A DNA stretch of 64,000 nucleotides, taken from contig NC_085100.1 in assembly GCF_963422355.1 (NCBI RefSeq), forward strand, positions 2,875,068-2,939,067, given 5' to 3'. The notes below the pieces were generated by a model. That model made no database searches and had not been told where the DNA came from. It saw nothing but the letters and a program-made list of their open reading frames with translations. Positions 15,201 through 31,864 of the stretch are shown here, piece after piece; position 1 is the stretch's first letter; each line of letters begins with the position of its first letter. Position numbers and translations under genes: made by a program. This DNA is from Corticium candelabrum (taxonomy: Eukaryota; Porifera; Homoscleromorpha; Homosclerophorida; Plakinidae).

Positions 15201-18018
15201 CTTAGTGCCTGCCTCAATAGTCAATACAACAGCTGGCAGTACAGTAATATCACGTGTAACAATATACGGACCACCAGATGCTACAAGAGTTACATTTGTT
15301 GACAGCTGTCCCCCTAGCTCATTGTTTGCATTAATGAATGGAGTGTTCATCCTCGGATGAGTTGAATTTGCTACATCAGAAAGTAAAGAAGAAAGTAAGA
15401 ATGGAAAATATCTGGCAACAGCCAAATTGCTACTGTCATCAAAGTCAAATATTCGCTCTTGAATTTTCACTTCATCAGCTGTACCCCACCAGTTCAGTGT
15501 AATATTAACTTGATCTAAAGATGAAATACCTTCAACCTGGAGTGAGAGGTCAAATGTAGCATTTGGGTTATGAAACCTGTTGTGATAGGCACTGACAAAC
15601 ATAGTACCCTTAATTTCAAGAACAGCATGCGGAGTCGACTTTCTGGAGTTACTGGGCATTGTAGTTTGCAAAACAGAGCTATCTGATATGTTGTTATTTC
15701 TGAATACCACAACAGAATTCAGTTGATAAGAGGAACTAAATGATGTCGAAGTCTGCAGTTTGACGACATACTCTCCTGAATTACGAAGAAACTGGTTTCC
15801 ATCAATGATGTCCACCAATAGTGGATAATTAGGATTGCTATACTGAGGATAAACATACATGGCTCCAGCACAGCAACCACCATTATTCTCAATAAAAGTA
15901 TTCCTAAGTATTTTACTGGGCACAGTTCTGTACCTGTGGTTATAATGCAGACCAACCTTGTTTCTTTCAAACAAGTTGTCAGCAATGAGAACATGTCTTC
16001 TTGCAGTTGTGTAGGAGTTGGAATCGTATACGTATAATCCTCGATTACTTACAACATCTGCAAACGTTGAATGAGTGATTTCAAGGTTTTGATGAAATTG
16101 CACAGGCCAGCTATACATGTTTGGTTGTGACCAATAAATATATGCTCCTCCATTTCGATTTCGCGTAAACTGTGAGTTAGTTACTGAGATATTAGTCTGA
16201 GCAGAGATCCTTGCATACAGTCCATGACTGTATCCCTCAATATGCACTTCAGACAGCCGCAATGAACTTAAATCAACAACAATACTAATACCAATACCAA
16301 ATGCCGTACTGTTGATTACTTTTATGGACGACATAAAGACATCACTAGCTGATCCTCTCAACTGAATGGCATTGCCTTTTGTAGCTAACACACGAGACCT
16401 GGTAATGTGTACATCACCCAGAGATCCTGCTAGATGAACTCCTCTTGACAAGCTATTCAAACCAACATTTCCACTGATGAAACTACTGTCAATGTGGACC
16501 CTACGAGCATCTATGATACAATGACATTAAATCAATTAATAACTGCATATAAATTAACTACAATTTCATAGTCTTACCCAGTTTGTATGGTGCTATGTAG
16601 GCCTGAATATCTCCAGTGAACACATTGCTGGATTTCCGCATGTAGATCAACAACTGATGAGAAGATACAGAGAAATTTGTTGGAACATTAGAAGGTGGAC
16701 GCCACCAGGCTGCCACATTATCCCCTGATATGCCATCAATAATTCTGATAGTACCACCTCTCCATTTCAAGCGTTGAAAAGAGATAGAAAGTCCATAACC
16801 GGGAGACGTTTCAAAACCTCTAATATAATAGTAGCTTCTTTGACTACTGGCTCCAGTGAATGTAACGTAAGATCCATTGCTCCCAACTCTAAAAGAGTAA
16901 AATTTGGATCGTATTTGATAGTCCAAAGAATACGTTGGAAGTCTGTCAACAAGTGGAGGCTCAAGCAGTAATGGAATCCTGTCAATATCAATACCAAACT
17001 GACCATTGTTGCTAAGGTGGCAACCAACGCACAAAAACCGCCTAGAGCATGAACCACTAATAGCAATAGATGTGTTTTCTATTGTTAGACCAACAAAGTT
17101 GACGTCTCCATGAACCGAGTTGAAATGAACTCCAGTCTGTCTGCTCTGTAATATGGTCACATTCATGACTACTGGACTGGCTGTTGTGATGGTCATTGCT
17201 GGAACTAACAAATCTGACTGCGATCGACTGCGGACAGCTGTACCAGCATTCATAATCTTGACGTTTTGAAGAACACTACTGCTGTAGTACTTCCAAGCAT
17301 TACCTTCAATTGTTCCAGTTACGCTGTCATTAGCAAACACAATGCCACCCCAAGAACCTGCACCACAAACAACACCGACATCTTCTGAGTGTCTGCAACT
17401 GTTCTTGCTCCAAGCATTGGCACGACACTTTAGCAATGAATTCTCGGTGCCATCACAATGCACATTGTTTAATCCAATAACACCAGACCCTGAACCAAAA
17501 CGGCGTGTGTACGCTTCAATGGGACTTCCAAATCCAAGTTGTCTACAAACAACCCTTGCATTGTTTATGTTCCAATAATCGTCACATACCGTCCCCCAGT
17601 TCTGACCGTTAAACACCTCAACACGACCTTCTCTCGAATTCTTACCTCCCACCAGACGTATGAGTCCTGTGTCGCTACCAACTGTAGCATTATGGTACAT
17701 AACAATAAGAGATTCCTTTGACCCTTTAGCAATGAGTGTGCCATTGACAATCAGACGAACTCTTGCCTGGAAATTGAGGTTTACACCAGCCTCTATTGTT
17801 AGTGTAGTTCCCTTGCTCACTACAAGATCTTTGGTGACAACATATGGTCCATCGATTTGCGTTAGATTGTAATTTGATGAGTAAGTTCCGCCAATTTTTG
17901 TCTCAATCGCACTGCACACTATTTGTAGCAATTTTACCATGATGAAATCAGAAACATAGCTAAGGTTACGTTACCTTGACAAAGAAGTACAGCTGCTGCA
18001 ACCCAAATCAGTTGTAAC
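87..18018 (-). CDS. Giant type I membrane protein: 3x(beta-helix+SRCR), C-lectin, EGF, PSI, vWD, EGF array, cadherins, TM
   Basis: Likely a cell-surface adhesion/junction protein. Exons in transcription order: 18018-17975, 17918-16578, 16510-11432, 11199-10231, 10172-10084, 10018-9724, 9461-9277, 9218-9012, 8948-8847, 8774-7506, 7446-7277, 7217-7073, 7011-6904, 6840-6544, 6485-6114, 6050-5920, 5843-5692, 5632-5480, 5421-5226, 5163-4802, 4732-4575, 4507-4390, 4326-4237, 4168-4076, 4043-3777, 3710-3291, 3213-979, 904-656, 232-87. All junctions are GT-AG and keep frame. The first placed exon encodes a hydrophobic leader ([14 protein letters not shown]). A start codon split as AT|G by the first intron would give exactly 5,148 codons including stop, but the upstream exon was not located. 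The N-terminal half matches the domain plan of Drosophila Anakonda/Bark beetle; the vWD-EGF-cadherin half is extra. The gene model is strong, the junctional role is inferred. Confidence 0.85.
270..560. repeat. ACGTTA-rich repeat, possible small inverted-repeat element, in the last intron of the giant gene
   Basis: The intron at 233-655 holds many copies of a short motif (ACGTTACGTT, GTAACGT, GCTACGCT) on both strands. Its two ends are loosely inverted relative to each other: 'gacgtaatgtaacg' near 291 and 'acattacgttac' near 530. This looks like a decayed small inverted-repeat element with an internal motif array; no target duplication was identified. Confidence 0.45.
656..3213 (-). other. About seven cadherin repeats (about residues 4271-5098)
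   Basis: Exon 3213-979 is one continuous 2,235-bp reading frame, and 904-656 adds the last repeat. Calcium-binding motifs are visible: 'DVNDNPP' and 'DTNDNRP' linkers, DxD motifs ('ATDKDSG', 'ATDVDS', 'ATDADSG'), and LDRE-like 'LNYEE' and 'LDYENV'. The first three repeats have weaker linkers ('VIPPNQ', 'STNTAP'). Many N-x-S/T sites occur. Repeats near the membrane look better conserved than those next to the EGF array. Cadherin repeats imply calcium-rigidified rods; homophilic adhesion is inferred. Confidence 0.85.
3213..4326 (-). other. EGF-like array encoded by symmetrical phase-1 exons
   Basis: Exons 4326-4237, 4168-4076, 4043-3777 and 3710-3291 encode about eight to ten short EGF modules of the C-x-N-xx-C-S-G-x-G-x-C type, for example '[20 protein letters not shown]', '[19 protein letters not shown]' and '[19 protein letters not shown]'. 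Each of these exons begins after and ends with the first base of a glycine codon (phase 1-1). The last module is completed by the start of the cadherin exon ('[13 protein letters not shown]'). Confidence 0.82.
4390..5843 (-). other. EGF module plus von Willebrand factor type D domain (about residues 3602-3980)
   Basis: Exon 5843-5692 is Cys-rich and starts the EGF, which continues in 5632-5480 ('[12 protein letters not shown]', '[13 protein letters not shown]'). The same exon ends '[10 protein letters not shown]', the classic vWD opening. Exon 5421-5226 continues with '[12 protein letters not shown]'; 5163-4802 contains '[18 protein letters not shown]' and ends at 'FAKS', and the splice to 4732 completes 'SWRI', the vWD closing motif. 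Exons 4732-4575 and 4507-4390 add a trailing region with '[17 protein letters not shown]'. vWD domains commonly mediate assembly or matrix contact. Confidence 0.8.
5920..8774 (-). other. Central region of unknown fold with an internal duplication, ending in Cys-rich segments
   Basis: Exons 8774-7506, 7446-7277, 7217-7073, 7011-6904, 6840-6544, 6485-6114 and 6050-5920. I do not recognise a named domain across most of it. Two segments look alike: '[19 protein letters not shown]' near 8.45 kb and '[19 protein letters not shown]' near 7.85 kb. Both have the pattern of a small beta domain, G(D/R)xV/I...GG/GPLxxxV. The stretch from about 7.45 to 6.55 kb is rich in S, T, F and beta-prone residues. 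The last two exons are Cys-rich ([28 protein letters not shown]). Frame is kept across all six introns, so it is coding. Confidence 0.6.
8847..9461 (-). other. Tenascin-type EGF pair, PSI domain and a Cys-rich linker of the giant protein
   Basis: Exon 9461-9277 encodes two short EGF modules ('[11 protein letters not shown]', '[10 protein letters not shown]', 'CSGYGNC', 'CRCRVGWR'). Exon 9218-9012 encodes a PSI-type module with '[19 protein letters not shown]'. Exon 8948-8847 adds a small Cys-rich piece ('[15 protein letters not shown]'), continued at 8774 by '[13 protein letters not shown]'. PSI modules usually act as rigid disulphide spacers in plexins and integrins. All joins are phase 0 or keep frame. 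Confidence 0.75.
9724..10172 (-). other. C-type lectin-like domain in two exons (about residues 2478-2605)
   Basis: Exons 10172-10084 and 10018-9724. The first gives '[14 protein letters not shown]' and '[10 protein letters not shown]'; the second gives '[19 protein letters not shown]', 'LNYMP' and 'LPFVCKK'. This is the standard C-type lectin fold order: WIGL-like strand, WxW(x)DG, and the closing FVC. A canonical EPN/QPD sugar motif and the WND motif are absent, so calcium-dependent sugar binding is doubtful. In Anakonda/Bark a C-type lectin-like domain also follows the beta-helix/SRCR units, which supports homology of the whole N-terminal half. Confidence 0.82.
10231..17918 (-). other. Tripartite beta-helix/SRCR region of the giant gene (about residues 16-2477)
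   Basis: Three tandem units of about 800 residues are visible. Each opens with a 'GPYVVT / SPYIVT / GPYIVT' strand followed by 'LTIEAG' or 'LTIEPG' and 'V.G.L.A.G', carries one SRCR or SRCR-like domain, then a long run of right-handed beta-helix repeats rich in N, V, I and G. Each closes with an NWWGT or NYWGT motif and a short acidic segment. Unit 1 spans about 17.9-15.4 kb (SRCR '[17 protein letters not shown]'), unit 2 about 15.3-12.9 kb (degenerate SRCR '[15 protein letters not shown]'), unit 3 about 12.8-10.25 kb ('[15 protein letters not shown]'). Nearly two of the units sit in one 5,079-bp exon. Parallel beta-helix plus SRCR repeated three times is the known extracellular plan of Anakonda/Bark beetle. 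Confidence 0.82.
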
Positions 18019-18691
18019 CTGAAACAGAAACAGGTGCTCGCTCAATCATTGACAATATGCCAACATTTAACCATCAATGGCTATTATACTGTAACAAAAC
18101 CTGGATATGCTAACGATTATATTCATAGCAGAAATCCACTGCTTGTAATAACAGTTTCCACCTATAGTGATCTATTTAGACCAACTGTATGTGGAACCAG
18201 GAAAAGATACCTACCAGGCACTACACGTAAAGCAAATAAGTGTTAGTGAATTACATTACATCTGCCCTAAATTGCATTGTTGTGGATGGTTTCTGTTGTC
18301 ATTACTGATGCTAAACAAGCAGCCAGTAATAGATGTCCTACCTAATCTTCAATAAAATCCTTGACTAGAAGAATGCCTGTCTAAAATATATGTGTAGACA
18401 ACCATGACTTTGAAAATGAGAAATTACATTCAATGACCGTACAGTAAGAAATTGTCCAGTGTATGTCAACCTGTTAACGAAAGATGCTCGTGCACCAGCT
18501 ACAGCTTGAGAATGCAAAGTTGCTTTCTATTACAAGAACGTCAAGTCCGCTAGATGCCATTATCCTTGGTCAAGTAATCAAAATATTGCAGAAGACACTT
18601 GGAAATGCTTGGCAATTGGCAACTAATTCTGAAGTCTAACCAAAGTCTCAAATAACATTATAGAATGTTTGCAGAATGTGGTGCGTATGCG

Positions 18692-18819
<128 letters not shown>

Positions 18820-20513
18820 GTCAACCAATCAGTCTGATGAAGCACTAGAACAAGACCCCACTTCACAATACTTTGACTCATATGACTCCAAACGTCATCT
18901 GTGTATGCAGAATCCTTGTAGCACTGTTGGCAGCAAGTGCTGCAGATTATGATAGCTTAGAATAAAGACCAGATATAATTCAATTCCCACATAAACTATT
19001 TCAAAAGCACTCAAGATTATTGAATTATCTATTAATTAAGTCTGGCAGTGCTGCATTCAATTTACTACTTTAGATATATATGCCTTGCCAGTTTCTTTGA
19101 ATACGCCTTAGCAAAATTGTCATACAAAGAAATGTTGGTGTTGACAGAAGAAACTATAACATAAGCTCTTGCTGCACATCTGCACACTAAACCCTAATAA
19201 CTAAAGAGTATATAATCAATTAACCATCACTTTTCGACAGTGGAGATACCGAATTTCACATCATGATGTCATCCGACAGGTACAGTAGTAGAGTCTACTA
19301 TCTCTACGCACTATTTGTCTGCATATCAACATGTCAGCCAACATATAATTGCACCGGATGACTAAAACAACCTAAACGATGTCAATCCAGATGTCACACC
19401 TCATGCCCATGCGATGTACAGATGTACAAACCACTCTGACTCACACGTACCCAGTAGGCTGTTGCTTTAGCATGTTCTCGCTCTGCGACTCGATGACTAG
19501 ACGATACCCTGTATAAAAATGAGGTCGGAATGTGACGTAGATCCTGACTCTACAAATAGACTCGACAAACGCAATTTGCTCAACAAATTATAGTAGTGTA
19601 CGCGTACTTGTAATTTGTAATAGTGATATACATAGATGTGGTCATTGTATAGTCAAGCTAAAGCTTGTGTATAGCAGTCAAAAGCCGTACAGTATACTGA
19701 AACTATTGAGACACATTGCCAGCTCGCCGAATAAACACGGATGCGGTCTACCCACCGAGCACCCGTACAAAAAAACGTACCCGTATAACATCACATGCAA
19801 GTGCTAGAAAAGAACGCACAAACTATCCTAAACGGTGCAGAGCGTGCTGTCATGGTCAAACAACTTGTTGCCGCTTTTATAGTTTCTATATTTGTACTAA
19901 ATACTTTAATTAATTAATTAATTATTAACAGAACAAATTACTAGATATTTTGATTCCTAGATATCTAGATAGCGCTACTGCATGGCAAATCTAGAGTGAA
20001 AAGCGTCATGATTATGTCGTTGGTAAGTATTTTACCCCTATGCAGCGACCTAGGACTGCCACAAGTCAATGAAATGACTCCCTGAAAATTTACTAGGCTA
20101 CCAGTACCGTAGGTAAACTAGCTAGATGTATTAAGTAATCTCTATTTATCGGGTTACTTGCAGCGTGTAGTAGGTATCGCAATTAGATGTGTAGCACACT
20201 CTAACTAAAACCATCCGAAGAACTAAGAAAGATGGAATACCAAGAAGACTAGAGATCGCGGTCTCACCTAGCGGATGCTTTAGCGCGACGAAACCATACT
20301 AACGCATGCATCTTGATATGAAGAACTAACCGGCTGTGTGTTATCTAGAGTCTAACACTCTGCGACAATATGCCCGGATGTCTCAAGATTGTCATTGTGC
20401 TGCAAACTAAAAGTCGAGAACTTTATTTAAACTTAATCGTTTACGTATTTAGTATTAGATCCTGTCACTCTGCTAGAGATATTAACTAGTTAATACCGTA
20501 ATTAGAGTGAGTT

Positions 20514-20690
20514 GCGTGCAAGGAAGTACGCATGTCTCGTCTATTTGAGCCAAGAACTCTGTCTATAGCCTTTGTATCTGATACTCCGATGCGATGTATA
20601 CGTTCTATATAGCATCGTAATATCAGATACAAAGGCTATAAACAGAGTTCTTGGCTCAAATGAACGAGACATGCGTACTTCCTTGCACGC
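20514..20690. repeat. 177-bp palindrome (hairpin inverted repeat)
   Basis: Arms of about 68 bases are almost perfect reverse complements: the left arm begins gcgtgcaaggaagtacgcat, and the right arm ends atgcgtacttccttgcacgc. They are separated by about 40 bases. The RNA would fold into one long hairpin. It looks like a small non-autonomous inverted-repeat element; a hairpin RNA source is the alternative. Confidence 0.85.
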
Positions 20691-23424
20691 AGCATTTCCA
20701 AGCAGTTTCAGTCAATTGAAAGTAAGTCTACAGTGGACCAGTGGTGTAGACCTATCTTTAGATGCATGCAGTGGACACCATACTGCAGGAGGCACTCATA
20801 GCATTACCTCTATTTAAATCTCTTGTGGCGCACTGTCTTGTGTAGCCTTGACGGAAGCTATAGTCTGTTGACCTAGCCGTGCATGTGGCTGCAAACTGTT
20901 AATTCTGCTTCTAGCTGCCGAGTGCTCCCTCCCTTCGCGCAAACACTCTAGATACATACACACACGACCGTCAGTATTTGCCTCGGTTATTTGATTAGAT
21001 AGGCACGTTTATAATTACCAACTGCTCTACGTACCCATTGCAGGACTTACGCTGATAGATTTGGTGACATATAAATTTATTATTGTATCGAGAAGTTAAT
21101 TTCAGTAGCAAAGGAAATCCATATAAATAACAAAAATTTGTCTAGTAAATGTCTAGAGCGACATTAGTGTATATTATTAATAGAACCAGGAAAACGAGAG
21201 TCACAGCCTACGAATATTTACACCAACTCTACAGCGATGTCTATATATACTTCACGTAACACATGCACAGACACATTACCTCTTCCTAGACAGCCGGTAA
21301 ACGTCCGGTTCCTGTCGGTTGATTTGACCGACCAAGTTTAGTAGCAAATCTATATAGATGAGGACAAAATACACTGTCGAAGTCGGCAACTATAGTTAGA
21401 TAAGCCAACGAGAACTGCAAAAAATTTCAAACAAACGCAACTGTCTACGTCATCTAGAGTCATTGCCGCAGATATCTGTCATTTTGTACGTAACTAGGTA
21501 AAGATGCCAAATTTGGTTGATATGGGCGTCGCCTTTCTGTTTCGACCCCTAGAGATAGACTGCATGTGCATGCATGCGATATCTTGGTCTTCTATTCCCT
21601 AGACTTCCGCATTGTTGCATGCTCTTGAAATAGCAAAATCTTTGTCGTAGGCGCCAATGGCGCGTGCCAAGTATGTTTAGATGGATAACTAGATTATGAT
21701 ATGACGAAGACCATGCAGGGTGTTTCTCTAGCTAACTCTCAACTTGCTTATTAGTCGTGATATTTGAGTTTGCATGCTTCTAGAATCCACGTGTTGTAGA
21801 CACTGCACCACACTAGTACTATGCCATACCTGTCAATTAATGCAGCAGTGCCAGTGTGTACTTAGGTATACTAGCTAGATTGCAGTGTATAGTTCTTTAG
21901 ATAAAATATATGGCTTTATTCATAATGTATCCTAAAACGAGCATGCAGTCGTAGAGTGGTGATCGACTCTACAGAAGACATTCAACTAGAGAGGATGCTA
22001 TAGCTGTGACAGGATCTCAGTATATTTTTCAAATTCTGTGCAGATTGCAACTAATCTATAAACTGATTTTTAGCTGTTTAATTAAACGTGGGAGACGTGA
22101 GTTGGTCAATCGCCATGCACACGCACGTTGTCTTATTGGATCCTGTTGCGATTGCCTATAGCTTCTACAACATGCATGACTTCCTCCACATCTCCAAATT
22201 TTTGCTATTTACCAAGTACTATGATTTACCTACCAACTACGAACAACCTAATATCTGGCATGCAACGAAACACAAATTAGCATGCTAGTGCTATACCTCT
22301 GTTTCACAGTCGTTTCTGTGGACTCAGGAGAGTCGATTCTCAACTGCAAGGACTGTACAGCCTACCACTTCACTTAATTAATTAACTTAATTTGATGACG
22401 ACGCAAGCGCAAATCAATTGTTGCGACATAGCTCAGCTGCAGTACGAACGCGCAGCTCAATGTGTCGTTCTTGACTTACCTAGAGCAGTAGTGAAGCAGC
22501 TCGAAAAAACAATTTCCGTCCGCGTACACTTCCAGAGATCTTGATTTGCATCGCATGGATTGCTAGTCGAAGTCATCATCTAGAGGTACACACAGAGCCG
22601 TGTAAGGAGTACTAGTCTCGCGTAGCCAGACCCTTTTCGCCATCGTACTTCCGGCGAGAAAACAATCATTGCTCATACTCATGCTCCTATTCTCATGGCC
22701 TCTGCCATCATACTTCTTTTTCAGGGCTGCAGGTATACGTACAGACATGGGCATAATTATGGAGCCACCCTGAGCATGTGACTTAGATTAAAAAATTATT
22801 GGACTTTCTCAGACACTGCAAATACATGCATCTACAGTGACAGCTGCACCTTTTAGTAAATTAAAACAAGTCATAATGGTAAGGTAATGGCTTTGATTTT
22901 GCCATCCTCATATCTGAGATTGGAGGATGTTTGACCTGTTGAGATTCACGACTGCTTCTGGCATGCTGTCAGTTCAACCAGTAAATTTGAAACTTAATAA
23001 TCAAAATCATTTTCAAAAAGCTTTTAAAACAATAAAATGACTTTGTTTAAGCCAGAAGACATACTCAAAGATTAAATAGAGACTATACGTTTCAGTTTAC
23101 TTGCATATTGTGAGTCTGCTCTTGTGACGTCGCAACATGGACGCGGGTTGGACATGGTAATGCATGGCGGCAGTGGATAGTCTGGCCATTCTCTTGATCT
23201 TTTCGTTGCTATGGGTTGTCAAAACGTCCAATCAGAACAATATAAATACCCAAATAGCATGATGTGATGTAGAATCAGCGGGTCATCAAGTGTATTCACA
23301 AATCTTCAGTGTCCTGTTGATTTCCATGCCTCAGCTGATATGGGGAGTGGCCCCATTAGTATTCCCATGTCTGTAGTTCTTCCGTGTGGAGCCACATATT
23401 GTCTGCCTAGAGGCTCGAGTGCAC

Positions 23425-23457
23425 GTGTCCAGCCGGGGGAGACGACCGGCTGGACAC
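23425..23457. other. Perfect 12-bp stem-loop upstream of the glycoside-hydrolase-like gene
   Basis: GTGTCCAGCCGG at 23425-23436 and CCGGCTGGACAC at 23446-23457 are exact reverse complements around a 9-base loop, about 230 bp before the proposed start codon. It may lie in the promoter or 5' UTR. No known element was recognised. Confidence 0.7.
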
Positions 23458-23685
23458 TCAAGCCACAGTATCATGATCACTTGGCAACTAGACTAGCTAG
23501 GACAATATGTACAGAGCTCGAGGAGTAAAATTGGAGCTGAAGGACAGTTCTCTGGAGCCACGTTTGGCTTTATTGTCATGCTAACAACAGCCCTGATTTT
23601 TAGCACTAGAATGCCTGCCAGTTCAACACTTCTCTCCGTCTCGACGGAGCACGTGAGTCATCACGTGAACAACAAATTGTCCAAA

Positions 23686-31164
<7,479 letters not shown>

Positions 31165-31864
31165 ATTAACGAATATCGTCTGCCATTATTGAATTTGTTT
31201 GTTGATTGCCTCGGCGTGTTTTGGATGACTCTGCTGGTTAGATGGTGTTTGGTCACGTGACACTAGAGCTGCACGTTGACTGGTAAACTAGGCATTCAGT
31301 CAATTTCGGTGTGGTTCTGTCTGCAGTACTGTAGCGATGAGTTACTTGCGTACAACTGAACGCGTTCGCGTAGATTGGGTGCGAAACTGCACTATTGTCC
31401 AAGCTAAAAACCCACTTCCCGGTCTCTAGGGGCCACAGGGCCTGGTAGAAAAGTTTGAGTTAACTAGCGAAAAGTCATTCGCAAGTGATGTCAAATGAAA
31501 AACGTCTATCGATTCGAATTACCGACAAAAAGCCAAGAGATTGAGGTATAGATATAACGTAGGATGCTACGCTAGCTACCCTGAAACCGTGCTACTGTAT
31601 ATCTATGTTATCTACCACAATCGAATGGTGTCGACGTCGTGACTTGTCGGTTAATTGCTAAAGGGTGGGGAAAGGGTAAGAGCACGTAGGCAAATGCTGT
31701 AAGTATATCAGAGCCATTTTATTTACTTTTAATACGCCTTATAAGCACATGTTGTTGTTCGGCCAAATAATGTTTTAAGTTAGTTAACTACCATGCTCTC
31801 GTATACAGCTATCTAGAGGTCTACACACTCACACTCCTATACTTAGCTATAGATTGGCTCATGC
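31165..31864. other. 3' flank of the glycoside-hydrolase-like gene
   Basis: No coding exon, RNA gene or repeat is recognised in these 700 bases. It ends at the 5-bp duplication CATGC (31860-31864) flanking the foldback element. Confidence 0.5.
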
